Shown here: in pieces, positions 51,843-60,084 of the stretch
How the letters are laid out: each line of letters opens with the position of its first letter
Position numbering within the stretch: the stretch's first letter is position 1
Source: Candidatus Fluviicola riflensis
GTDB lineage: Bacteria > Bacteroidota > Bacteroidia > Flavobacteriales_D > Crocinitomicaceae
Length of the DNA: 64,000 nucleotides
Direction: 5' to 3'
Assembly (NCBI GenBank): GCA_002243285.1
Contig: CP022585.1
Coordinates: forward strand, 3,584,641 to 3,648,640
The notes under the pieces: generated by a model
The model's input: the letters and a program-made list of their open reading frames with translations, nothing else
The model's database searches: none
What the model was told of the DNA's origin: nothing
Translations under genes and position numbers: made by a program

Positions 51843-54305
51843 TTAGAAGTTCCACTTCATATTCCGGTCGTCTAACACCGCGAAGGAAATTTTCCAGGAG
51901 GTTCGGGGTTTGATTGTATTCCCGTCGGAAGCAACGGCGTAAATACCGATCCGCAAACGACGTTTCGAGAATTTAAAACTGCGTTCCAAACCGGTGAAGA
52001 TCTCGTAATATTGGTATTTGTATTCGGCTACGTAAAGCGCGCCTACTCCCATTACCAAGCCGATTCCGGTTTTTTTCATGAACGGGATTTTGTTGATGAT
52101 GGCACCGTTGTCGTGATGCACAAAATGTGCTTCGAGGTAGTATTCTTTCGATGGCAAGGAGCTGTCCTGCGCCTGGAATGAATACAACGGATTGGAAAAC
52201 CATAATGGTGTACTTCGCCGCTGGTATTTGAAATCCGCGTCTTTGAGGTTTTTGGAACTAAGGAATTTCCCAGCTTTGAAATGGTAATTGGATGTCCCTA
52301 ATGTTCCAAGCTGGAAGCTTTGTTGGATTCCCACAATCGCGTATTCATGGTCTACATCACTGCCAAACAGTTTCGGAATTCCACGCTGATAATAAGCGTA
52401 AAAAGTCGGGAATTTCGATCCGAGAATCACTTTCCGATACGGTTCTCGCATGTATTTTTGCTTCGGCGTATAACTCACGGTAATTTCACCCAGCAATGCC
52501 TGATAACCTTCAAATTCCTGGAATTGATCGTTGGGAATTAAGCTATCAAACGTACTCAGATTCTGGTATTTCGATAAGGAACGGCGCTCGGCAAATTCGG
52601 CTTCCACGTTGATGTAAAATCCGTTGAAATATTCGTAATCGTGGCCCAACCGCAATTTAGTCACTTCGATGAAATTGCTTCGTTTGTAGACTTGGGTAAT
52701 GGCATCGAAAGGAACAATGGCATCAAATTCATGCGAACCGCGGATATAGACTTTTCCCTGGTGGAATGGATCGTAGAGATAACGCCACCAGGAAGAACCT
52801 TTGAGATCGCCGTTGAGAATTCCCATGGATAATTCGGAATAACTGTCGATTGTACGCTGGTCTTCCCATTTACGGAAAAAACTGAATCCAGGGGCCACAC
52901 GCGGACCTGCAGGATAAAGCGGACGCGCCATCGCTGCTATCGAATTAATGGTCCATTGAGTGCGTTGCGGTCTGTTACGGTGATCAACACCGAACCAAAG
53001 CACCTTCCATACGGTCACTTTATTGAAAATAGCGTCGATGGAATCGAGGTATTCTTTACGGTTAAATGCATCACGCAAGCTGTCTTTCACGATAATGAAA
53101 CGTTGCTCTTCAGGTGTTAATGATACCACACGCTCTTCTTTCCAGAAAACGGAATCGCGCTCGTAGGCTTCTTTGCTGGTAATCGCTACCTCATCGCTGA
53201 AGAATTTCTTGGCATATTCGGGATTGAAGTCGTAGTTAGTGAATTTTGCAACCGTGGTGCAGGTAGAAGTCTGCTCTTTGTATTTTACGCCGTATGTGAG
53301 CAACTGTTCGCGAAGCACACAAAGCGTATCGCCCACATTGTCGAAATGCTGTTCGATGGTGAAATAATCGTAGACGAGCAGATTTCCTTTCTCCATGGTC
53401 AGTTCGAGCTTCTGTACCAGCCACAGTGAGTCGATGACGTAGATATAACCCGAAAGTGTTGAGGTTGAACTCGACCGCGGAATGATTTTGATCTTATCAA
53501 TGATGTGGTCGTTTTCTTCGTATTGTGCTTCGAGGCGGTATTTGTAGGATAAAATACCCGGACCCGAAATGGGGCTACTGACCGGTGATGAATGTAAATC
53601 ATCGAGGTGCATCAGGTTCTCAAAGAAATTGAAGTTCGATTTGACAGTGGTAGTGTAGTACAACAATCGTCCGTCGCCATGTTGTGTAAAGGCATTCCGG
53701 ATTTCTTTCACTTTGTTTTGCGGCGCATAATAACGAACAGCCTGTACTTCTGCAAGGTTCATGTTTCCGGCCAGCAACTGGGTTTTCCGGCGTTCTTCTT
53801 CAAACGGATCGTCAGATGGTTTTTGATCGTTGTTTTGCTTGCCTTGTTTTCGCTCGATTTTTTCAGTGGCTTTGATGTACACATCGGTTGAATGCGGGTA
53901 ATTCCACTGGTTCATCTGATCGCGTTTTTTCACCACCTTCAGCATAATTTCACGACCAGGATTCGACTTTTTGGTCGTTATTTCCACTTCTTCAATATCG
54001 GATACTTTGGTGGGAAAAAGCTGGATATCACGCGTGGTATTGGTGAGCTGAATCGTCACGTATGTTTCACGTTCATCATAACCCATTGCCGAGAAAATGA
54101 GGTAATATTCTCCTTCAAATAATTGGAGGGTATAGTTTCCGTTTACGTCGGTTTGCGTACGAAGTTCAACGTTGTTCTTTACATAAATATTGGCAAAAGG
54201 AATAGGCAGATTATTTTCATCGGTCACTACTCCAGTAAGCTTCCGTTGGGTCATGCCTGAAAAGGCAATCGGTATAAGGAAAAGAAGTAGTAAAATGTTT
54301 CGCAT
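51843..54305 (-). CDS. DUF5686-type outer-membrane protein with carboxypeptidase-like regulatory domain
   Basis: The start at 54305 gives a signal peptide MRNILLLLFLIPIAFSGMTQ. A CarboxypepD_reg-like Ig domain follows (about residues 20-100: LTGVVTDENNLPIPFANIYV, then TDVNGNYTLQL), then a DUF5686 region and many amphipathic strands to a C-terminal WNF, typical of an outer-membrane barrel. Related proteins occur near TonB systems, but the function here is unknown. It is monocistronic, flanked by a palindromic repeat downstream. Confidence 0.8.
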   Translation of the reverse strand: MRNILLLLFLIPIAFSGMTQRKLTGVVTDENNLPIPFANIYVKNNVELRTQTDVNGNYTLQLFEGEYYLIFSAMGYDERETYVTIQLTNTTRDIQLFPTKVSDIEEVEITTKKSNPGREIMLKVVKKRDQMNQWNYPHSTDVYIKATEKIERKQGKQNNDQKPSDDPFEEERRKTQLLAGNMNLAEVQAVRYYAPQNKVKEIRNAFTQHGDGRLLYYTTTVKSNFNFFENLMHLDDLHSSPVSSPISGPGILSYKYRLEAQYEENDHIIDKIKIIPRSSSTSTLSGYIYVIDSLWLVQKLELTMEKGNLLVYDYFTIEQHFDNVGDTLCVLREQLLTYGVKYKEQTSTCTTVAKFTNYDFNPEYAKKFFSDEVAITSKEAYERDSVFWKEERVVSLTPEEQRFIIVKDSLRDAFNRKEYLDSIDAIFNKVTVWKVLWFGVDHRNRPQRTQWTINSIAAMARPLYPAGPRVAPGFSFFRKWEDQRTIDSYSELSMGILNGDLKGSSWWRYLYDPFHQGKVYIRGSHEFDAIVPFDAITQVYKRSNFIEVTKLRLGHDYEYFNGFYINVEAEFAERRSLSKYQNLSTFDSLIPNDQFQEFEGYQALLGEITVSYTPKQKYMREPYRKVILGSKFPTFYAYYQRGIPKLFGSDVDHEYAIVGIQQSFQLGTLGTSNYHFKAGKFLSSKNLKDADFKYQRRSTPLWFSNPLYSFQAQDSSLPSKEYYLEAHFVHHDNGAIINKIPFMKKTGIGLVMGVGALYVAEYKYQYYEIFTGLERSFKFSKRRLRIGIYAVASDGNTIKPRTSWKISFAVLDDRNMKWNF

Positions 54306-54453
54306 AATTCTCTTAATGAACAAAGGGAAATTGGTAACGTCCGCTCCGTAAAAATGTTGCCGAAAGTTAGGTTATTAAACCTATAACTTCCTGAATTAGT
54401 GTTAAATCTTCTTTTCGATCCGATCTAAAACCAAAATCAGGGATAAACGGTAA

Positions 54454-54687
54454 TTACGATTCCTGTTGTTGTTGTTTCTCCTGCTGTGCCATCCACTCGA
54501 TGTGTTTTTCCATACGCTTGCGCATCCAGCGGCGCAGAAAGTAGGTGCCGAAAGCAAATACAGATAAACCGTAATAATATATCCATCGGTCAAAACCTTC
54601 CATGATACCGAAAATCGTAACGACTACGATGATCAGAATACCCATGCAGAGCCAGAACCATTCCATTATTTTGTTGTAAGTACCCAT
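54454..54687 (-). CDS. Small membrane protein in the coaX-lptC operon
   Basis: The 77-residue protein starts 3 bp after lptC ends. It has two membrane helices (about residues 8-28, EWFWLCMGILIIVVVTIFG, and 33-52) and a highly charged C-terminus (RRWMRKRMEKHIEW then QQEKQQQQ). It is probably co-translated with lptC; function unknown. Confidence 0.8.
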   Translation of the reverse strand: MGTYNKIMEWFWLCMGILIIVVVTIFGIMEGFDRWIYYYGLSVFAFGTYFLRRWMRKRMEKHIEWMAQQEKQQQQES

Positions 54688-54690
54688 TTT

Positions 54691-55260
54691 CTATTTTTTA
54701 TCGTCGATGTCTAATTTTCCGTGCGGTTTCAAAAACACGTAACTTGAAAAATCCTGTTTGGTACGAATGCCTGTTCCATATACCAGGGATTTCGGCGTGC
54801 GTACCATCACCATTTTGTCCGTAAAAATAGTGCTATCTGCTCTATTCCAGTACAACGCTTCGGTTTCCATACGCTGATTTTTCAATGGATTGAACAATTG
54901 CACTGAATCACGCACCATCATGGTTCCCATTTCTTCGTTCACTTCGCCGTAAAGCGCCGTTAAAATTGAAGCGAGTGAACCGTTTTCATTGTAAAATTCC
55001 ACTTTTACACCTTCCCGGAATTTCACCACCTTGGTCGGTTTGGTATATGATTCGGCCAGTTTGGCGTAAAGCCGCACCTTGGCATAACCCGAATCGGTAT
55101 ACGTGAGATACAGTTCTGTGGTTTTTTCGTCGGGATCGTTGGGTTTGAATGTGACACGTTTAATCGAATCCAAATCGTTGACGCATGAAACAAACATTCC
55201 TGCCATCAATAAGAAAGCAGGAATGAAAATCAGGTATCGTTCTTTGGATGACAGCGTCAT
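54691..55260 (-). CDS. lptC: LptC-like lipoprotein for lipopolysaccharide transport
   Basis: The 189-residue protein has a lipobox-type N-terminus (FIPAFLLMAGMFVSC) and an LptC/YrbK-like beta-jelly-roll region: YAKVRLYAKLAES, VEFYNENGSLASILTALYGE, TEALYWNRADSTIFTDKMVMV, VYGTGIRTKQDFSSYVF. In E. coli, LptC passes LPS from LptB2FG to LptA. The call rests on fold pattern and operon context. It lies after an outer-membrane protein and coaX. Confidence 0.82.
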   Translation of the reverse strand: MTLSSKERYLIFIPAFLLMAGMFVSCVNDLDSIKRVTFKPNDPDEKTTELYLTYTDSGYAKVRLYAKLAESYTKPTKVVKFREGVKVEFYNENGSLASILTALYGEVNEEMGTMMVRDSVQLFNPLKNQRMETEALYWNRADSTIFTDKMVMVRTPKSLVYGTGIRTKQDFSSYVFLKPHGKLDIDDKK

Positions 55261-55269
55261 ATCAGCGTG

Positions 55270-56628
55270 TTAATCAAGCTTGTATTTCTTGAACCAGCGA
55301 TCATAATTGGCCGGTGCAAGGATCACTCCGAAATTCATACCAAAATAGTTTTCCTGAATGCCATCGGATAAACCGTTACCGCGTGAACCGTATTGAAAAC
55401 TAAAGTTGAATGATGAGTTGGTTTTCTGACTGAAGATCGGTAAGCCAAAACCAGCGGTTACGCCCATTTCTTTGAGCTGCGTTCCGTTTTGTAAATTTGG
55501 AAGTGTCCCGAAGTAACCTCCCACGCGGTAACGCACACGGCCAAGGTAATCTGACCCGCCCGTTACTTTGGAACCGGTAGAAAAGTTTGGTATGAATTGT
55601 AAACCAAGTGAAAAACGCATCGCATCTTTGAATTTATTTTCTTCGTGCACGCTATTAAAATCAGCGCGGTAGTTGCTCCACATTGTGGAAGAGAAATCTC
55701 CCATTACATTGAGCTGATACACGTTTTTATGCTTGTAATTTTCGGTTACTTTCGGTCGGAACGAATAATTGAAACCAAGTGTCATAGAGCTTGGGTAAAC
55801 CAATTCGCCTTTATCGTCGACCGTATAGACCAATGTATCGTATGTGTTGGGATCGCCCAAATCGGTTGTTGCAAACAGGAAATAATCACGGTGCGCCGAC
55901 AATTGTTGTTGCGGTGAATATACAGCTCCTATTTTCAGGTACTGATTTTTCAATGTATCGAGCATAAACGAGTAGTTCATCCCGATGGAATAATGGAAAG
56001 CGTGTAAGCGATAAGTCGTCTGATCAACGCCGCCTGTCGGTTCATATTCGATAAACGAGCTTTGACGCTCATCGGTCACCGACCCGAAAACGTAGGAATA
56101 ATTGATTCCCAGTGAAATCATGTGACGTTTGGTATTGACAAACTTATAGGCCAATCCGGCAAGAACTTCCTGTGTACTTCCGGAACCTTTGTAAGTGTAA
56201 CGAATGCTGTCGGTTCCGTCAAATTCTTTCTGTTCGATGCTGTAACCTTTGCGGCTGAAAGGCTGCAATCCGATTGCCATTCCGAAGCGTTTTCCCAACG
56301 GAAGTGCCATGGTGATCTGATTTAAACCAACAATTCTGGCTTTGGTTGAAACATCACCCGATGTGTAGGTCGAAAAACGGCTCGACAATCCGATGGTAAA
56401 CAGCGGCTGATCTTTGGCCAAACCGGTATAACTCGCCGGATTGAACAGGTTTACCGTTGATGAATCAAAAATAGCAGCCCGCACATTCCCGTAAGCACCG
56501 AATTGTGAATCTTCCAAGCCACCGGATTCACCGATACCTTGTGTACTGAAAGGGGAAGATGAAATAGGTTGAGCATAACTAACACCAGCGAAACCGATAG
56601 TAAGAATGAGACAAAGCTTATATATCAT
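55270..56628 (-). CDS. Outer-membrane protein of the coaX-lptC operon
   Basis: The 452-residue protein has a signal peptide (residues 1-19, GVSYAQP) and many amphipathic strands (GVTAGFGLPIFSQ, SFNFSFQYGSRG, GMNFGVILAP) that fit a large outer-membrane barrel of the type seen beside coaX and lptC in Flavobacteriales. The start overlaps the coaX stop by 11 bp. A role in LPS or lipid transport is plausible but unproven. Confidence 0.78.
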   Translation of the reverse strand: MIYKLCLILTIGFAGVSYAQPISSSPFSTQGIGESGGLEDSQFGAYGNVRAAIFDSSTVNLFNPASYTGLAKDQPLFTIGLSSRFSTYTSGDVSTKARIVGLNQITMALPLGKRFGMAIGLQPFSRKGYSIEQKEFDGTDSIRYTYKGSGSTQEVLAGLAYKFVNTKRHMISLGINYSYVFGSVTDERQSSFIEYEPTGGVDQTTYRLHAFHYSIGMNYSFMLDTLKNQYLKIGAVYSPQQQLSAHRDYFLFATTDLGDPNTYDTLVYTVDDKGELVYPSSMTLGFNYSFRPKVTENYKHKNVYQLNVMGDFSSTMWSNYRADFNSVHEENKFKDAMRFSLGLQFIPNFSTGSKVTGGSDYLGRVRYRVGGYFGTLPNLQNGTQLKEMGVTAGFGLPIFSQKTNSSFNFSFQYGSRGNGLSDGIQENYFGMNFGVILAPANYDRWFKKYKLD

Positions 56629-57349
56629 AATGTGCCAATGTTAATTGCAAACCTTTAAGTGTTAAATTTTCGTCGGCAAAGATGCCATTTTTCAAACCCA
56701 AATCAAAGTAGTTAGCTCCGCCCCCCGTTAGAAAAATTGTTAATTCGGGCGTCAGCTCCCTGTAATGGGCAATAAAACCAAGCATTTCGTTTCGAATTCC
56801 GTGCATTACACCGCTTCGCATTGCGTCGAGGGTGTTTTTTCCGGTCATCTGCGGAACTACTTTGTCTTCTATCAACGGTAATTTTCCGGTAAACGTATGC
56901 ATGGCACGATATCGCAGTTCAATTCCCGGACTGATGCTTCCACCCTGGTAGGTTCCATCGGATGTCACAAAATCATATTTGATACAGGTTCCCACATCGA
57001 TGGTGAGACACGCTCCTTTCGCCTGATGATATCCGGCAATGGCGTTACAAATACGATCTACTCCCAATGTTTGCGGAGTTTCGTAACCCATTTTGAGCGG
57101 CAATTTCATCGAAGTTGTAAAGACAACCGCGTTTTTTAGCCATTGTTTGATCCATTTGGTGTCTTTATCGGCTTTTACGGAAGCAATAATTGCAGGCCAT
57201 TCGCGGTGTTCCTGCAGGAAAGATTTGAGAGCTGAAAGCTGGCCGGCGTCATAAACACGAACTTCTTCCAAATCAGCATGATGAAATACCCCAACCTTGA
57301 TTCGGGTGTTTCCGGCATCGATAACAAGCGTATGTATATTGGGAATCAT
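56618..57349 (-). CDS. coaX: Type III pantothenate kinase
   Basis: The enzyme phosphorylates pantothenate in coenzyme A synthesis. The ATG at 57349 is used because the TATCTTTG -7 element ends only 6 bp upstream; the frame 3 codons longer would lie inside the promoter. The 243-residue protein shows the phosphate motif VIDAGNTRIKVG (D11), LGVDRICNAIAGY, TIDVGTCIKYDFV and GGSISPG, and the closing FLTGGGANYF. It heads the coaX-OMP-lptC operon; likely leaderless. Confidence 0.93.
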   Translation of the reverse strand: MIPNIHTLVIDAGNTRIKVGVFHHADLEEVRVYDAGQLSALKSFLQEHREWPAIIASVKADKDTKWIKQWLKNAVVFTTSMKLPLKMGYETPQTLGVDRICNAIAGYHQAKGACLTIDVGTCIKYDFVTSDGTYQGGSISPGIELRYRAMHTFTGKLPLIEDKVVPQMTGKNTLDAMRSGVMHGIRNEMLGFIAHYRELTPELTIFLTGGGANYFDLGLKNGIFADENLTLKGLQLTLAHYDI

Positions 57350-57355
57350 GCGACA

Positions 57356-57363
57356 CAAAGATA
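57356..57363 (-). promoter_or_regulatory. TATCTTTG -7 element of coaX
   Basis: A consensus -7 element 6 bp before the ATG at 57349. Confidence 0.68.
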
Positions 57364-57427
57364 CGCTGCATTTCGACCCGATTCGGAAAAAAATTCAAGA
57401 TTTTTTAGGCGTTTCCAATTCTATTGC

Positions 57428-57435
57428 TATCTTTG
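57428..57435 (+). promoter_or_regulatory. TATCTTTG -7 element of tRNA-Phe
   Basis: A consensus -7 element 39 bp before the mature tRNA. Confidence 0.68.
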
Positions 57436-57474
57436 CACCCGCCTACCAGATAAAGGTAAGCAACCGAACGGTTA

Positions 57475-57550
57475 GGTGATGTAGCTCAGTCGGTAGAGCA
57501 ATAGACTGAAAATCTATGTGTCGGCGGTTCGATTCCGTCCATCACCACCA
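57475..57550 (+). tRNA. tRNA-Phe(GAA) with encoded CCA
   Basis: A 76-nt cloverleaf: acceptor stem GGTGATG/CATCACC, D-arm GCTC/GAGC, anticodon arm ATAGA-CTGAAAA-TCTAT (anticodon GAA), T-arm with GTTCGATTC, then A and an encoded CCA. A serine recombinase gene on the other strand ends inside it, which marks it as the integration target. Confidence 0.96.
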
Positions 57551-59069
57551 AATTGGACAAACTAAGAAAGTACTTAGTTTGTCCTTTTTTGTTTTCGGTG
57601 AAACCCTTGCTATTACTAAGAACTAGCGCAACAGATTTATCAATTTTTTCGGTTCCAACCTCATTATTTTTAAACACAAATTTTTGCGGGAAAATGGAAC
57701 CAATTATTTCTTGTTTCTCTTGAACGCTACTGTTTCTGTACCTTTCCACTAAATTTGGAATCATTAGTACCGCTTTCTGAATTTCTTCTTTAAAATTGGA
57801 ATCTTTCGCTTTATTATCTGAAATATTCACTTTGATTTCCAATATACGGGAATCCAACTCACTTTTTAACTCCGTGTAATCGTGTGCATTCAATTCACCG
57901 TCCAACATTAAGTTTTGCAGTGCTTTTTTGCGCTGTTCTAATTTGTTAAGTTCTTGTGTTAATGCAACGCGTTTAGTTTCGCTATTTGATGCGTTTTCCT
58001 GCACTTCTTTTACTAAAATGATCCTGTATAATACTTCAACTGCTTCATCGATCTGAATTGTACTTAAATACAATTCCATTTCTTCGTTTACAATATCCGC
58101 TCTATAACGTTCCTTTGAACAATGCAAACAATGATAATAGAAATGTCGTGTTCCGTTTCTGCTTTTCGATGCGCTTCCCGTTACGTGTTTCCCACAATTG
58201 GAGCAACTAAGAATACCCCGCAACGGAAGTTCATCGCGATCACAAAAAGAATGGTGTTTATTGATTCGTTTGTTCTTCGCATCTAATAGCATTTGAACGC
58301 TGTGAAAAAGTTCTTCAGAAATGATTGCTTCGTGAATTGCATCAACAATTTGTTGGGGTTCGTTTTCGGTTGCACCTACCAACATTTTACCAATGTAAAG
58401 CGGGTTACGTAACAAATAGTAAAAACTGCTTTTAGAAACTGTAACCCCCTTTTTTGGTAATTCCATGCGGATAATATTCGGAGCACGTTCACCCAATGCA
58501 ATTTCTTCAAATACCCAACGAATGATCTTTGCTTTTTCGGGGTTCACAACAATGATCGGTTTATTCAATTCATCACGTGAATTTTTATATCCTATCGGAG
58601 CGTTTGAAGTCCACCGACCCAATTTTTTAGCACCCCGAATACCCGCTTTAATTTTCTGTGAGCGTATATCGTTATCAACTTCGGGTAATGCTAAATAGAT
58701 CGCAAGCATGATTTTATTTTGCGGAACGCTAAAATCAATTGGTTGCATGATCGCTTGCACTTCGATATTATACTTTTTGAAGCGTTCTAACATCTCGTAT
58801 GCTTCGGGTGCATTTCGTGAGAATCTATCCCAAGAAACAAAAAGCAAATAATCGATGCTTTTGTACTTCGCTTTTGCTAATTGCAAGAGTTGGTTAAATT
58901 GTGGACGGTTAAACGATTTTGCACTGTGATCGTCCACGAAATGTTGAACAACCTCAATATTGTTTTGTTCGCAATATCGCACTAGCTGATCGTATTGAAC
59001 CCCTAAGCTGTAACCGCTGTTCGCTTGTTCGTCCGTGCTTACACGGGTGTAAATAATTGCGCGTTTCAT
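57486..59069 (-). CDS. Large serine recombinase whose tail runs through the tRNA-Phe gene
   Basis: The 527-residue integrase has an N-terminal resolvase domain (residues ~1-150) with the nucleophile S11 in YTRVSTDEQ, a recombinase domain, a zinc ribbon (CSNCGKH near residue 291 and CLHC near residue 315), a coiled coil (residues ~355-415) and a C-terminal tail. The last ~18 residues (MDGIEPPTHRFSVYCSTD) are encoded by the complement of tRNA-Phe, and about 12 more before them by the tRNA terminator hairpin. The gene's stop codon lies in the tRNA D-arm. It probably catalyses integration and excision of this element. A 46-residue gene overlaps its start. Confidence 0.92.
   Translation of the reverse strand: MKRAIIYTRVSTDEQANSGYSLGVQYDQLVRYCEQNNIEVVQHFVDDHSAKSFNRPQFNQLLQLAKAKYKSIDYLLFVSWDRFSRNAPEAYEMLERFKKYNIEVQAIMQPIDFSVPQNKIMLAIYLALPEVDNDIRSQKIKAGIRGAKKLGRWTSNAPIGYKNSRDELNKPIIVVNPEKAKIIRWVFEEIALGERAPNIIRMELPKKGVTVSKSSFYYLLRNPLYIGKMLVGATENEPQQIVDAIHEAIISEELFHSVQMLLDAKNKRINKHHSFCDRDELPLRGILSCSNCGKHVTGSASKSRNGTRHFYYHCLHCSKERYRADIVNEEMELYLSTIQIDEAVEVLYRIILVKEVQENASNSETKRVALTQELNKLEQRKKALQNLMLDGELNAHDYTELKSELDSRILEIKVNISDNKAKDSNFKEEIQKAVLMIPNLVERYRNSSVQEKQEIIGSIFPQKFVFKNNEVGTEKIDKSVALVLSNSKGFTENKKGQTKYFLSLSNLVVMDGIEPPTHRFSVYCSTD
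57555..57591 (+). terminator. Terminator of tRNA-Phe, inside the recombinase gene
   Basis: A perfect 12-bp stem (GGACAAACTAAG / CTTAGTTTGTCC, loop 6 nt) followed by six T residues, 4 bp after the CCA. It lies within the coding sequence of the recombinase. Confidence 0.92.
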
Positions 59070-59206
59070 TTCATGTTTTGTTTAATCATTTTTTTATCCA
59101 TTTTCGCGAACTTGTAAAGTAGTGTGCGAATTAGTTCAATCTGTTTATCTGTGTAGTTTTTATACTTATCCCCAAGTATTTTCCTACACTCTAAAATCGT
59201 TAACAT
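59066..59206 (-). CDS. 46-residue helical protein coupled to the recombinase
   Basis: A small frame with ATG at 59206 and stop at 59066 overlaps the recombinase ATG by 4 bp (ATGA). Its translation starts MLTILECRKILGDKYKN and continues with a helix QIELIRTLLYKFAKMDKKM. It is basic and helical, like a small DNA-binding or recombination-directionality accessory. No named family is recognised. Confidence 0.65.
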   Translation of the reverse strand: MLTILECRKILGDKYKNYTDKQIELIRTLLYKFAKMDKKMIKQNMK

Positions 59207-59227
59207 TGATTTTGTGTTTTGAAAAGA

Positions 59228-59244
59228 AGTAATTATAAATTACT
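59228..59244. promoter_or_regulatory. 17-bp palindrome upstream of the recombinase operon
   Basis: Perfect inverted repeat AGTAATT-ATA-AATTACT, 21 bp upstream of the 46-residue gene. It is a candidate operator for a repressor. Confidence 0.45.
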
Positions 59245-59280
59245 CCGACCCTCCGTTTTCAAGCTGAAAAATTGCAAAAT

Positions 59281-59324
59281 ACGCTGAACCCCAGTATTAG
59301 CGTAGGATTCAGCGTTCCATTTTT
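59281..59324 (+). terminator. Hairpin between the patatin-like gene and the recombinase operon
   Basis: ACGCTGAA (59281-59288) pairs with TTCAGCGT (59308-59315), extended by two C-G pairs. The nine-T tract lies on the plus-strand side, so it would terminate plus-strand transcription best; minus-strand termination is less certain. Confidence 0.5.
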
Positions 59325-59360
59325 TTTTCAGAAGTTTGAATTATTGTACTTGAAATTCCG

Positions 59361-60050
59361 CTAGTGTTTCACTAGCAAATAACCATTCAAATACGAGTTT
59401 AACACCATTGACCGCGCAAAGTTTGATGAACTTGAAAGCGCAGCTGTTGGTTCAATGATGTGTGTGGTGAATGGTTTTAGAGTTGGAACCGTTTGTGATG
59501 GTGTTACACCACCATTTCGTAACTCATCTATTAACAATTGATTTGCTCTTAAAAACGCTTCCAATTGTTGATCTGGGTTGCTTGAAATGATTAAAAAGTG
59601 AATATCTTCCAACTCATCGAGTTTACTAGCAAATTCAACCGCTTTAGTGAATGGATTATAATTTTGAGTCCATTCAAAAAGTGATTCTTTTTTACTTAGA
59701 TCGAACTGAAACCCTAGATGTTGGAGTGCCATAATCTCGGATAATGGATATTTCCCAAAGGCTTCCAATTCTAGGGAAGTTCGATAATTGATGAGTTGTA
59801 AAAAATTCGCTGTTGTCATGCTGTTTGTGGCGATTCCATTCCACAAATCAGCAAGTTCTTTTGTTTTTGATTCGGCTATTAAAGCCCCGTTAATTGCCCC
59901 ACTTGAAACACCAAAAACCGCCAGTGGTTGAATGTCTTTGATGTTTGTTCCCCCTATTTCAAATCCGTATTTTCGGATTGCTTGCCAAACTCCTGCTTCA
60001 AATGCGCCCCTTGCGCCCTGAGAATGCAGGATAATTACTACATTTTTCAT
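59361..60050 (-). CDS. Patatin-like phospholipase-fold protein, dyad Asp not evident
   Basis: The 229-residue protein has the patatin oxyanion segment QGARGAFEAGVW (residues 11-22) and the nucleophile elbow GVSSG (catalytic-type S49, residues 47-51) followed by AINGAL. Patatins need a Ser-Asp dyad, usually with Asp in a DGG/DGA motif near the C-terminus. I cannot find it here; the C-terminus (RSMVLNSYLNGYLLV) has no DG. It could be a truncated or altered lipase or a scaffold. In mobile elements patatins can act in lysis or defence; the role here is unknown. Confidence 0.7.
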   Translation of the reverse strand: MKNVVIILHSQGARGAFEAGVWQAIRKYGFEIGGTNIKDIQPLAVFGVSSGAINGALIAESKTKELADLWNGIATNSMTTANFLQLINYRTSLELEAFGKYPLSEIMALQHLGFQFDLSKKESLFEWTQNYNPFTKAVEFASKLDELEDIHFLIISSNPDQQLEAFLRANQLLIDELRNGGVTPSQTVPTLKPFTTHIIEPTAALSSSSNFARSMVLNSYLNGYLLVKH

Positions 60051-60084
60051 TTTATTGATGAATAACTAAATGTCCCTTTAGCGG

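Noticed and set aside
54402..54593. 63-codon frame overlapping the small membrane protein
   Set aside because: It is in another phase of the coaX-lptC operon gene at 54454, which has the better membrane-helix pattern and correct spacing to lptC.
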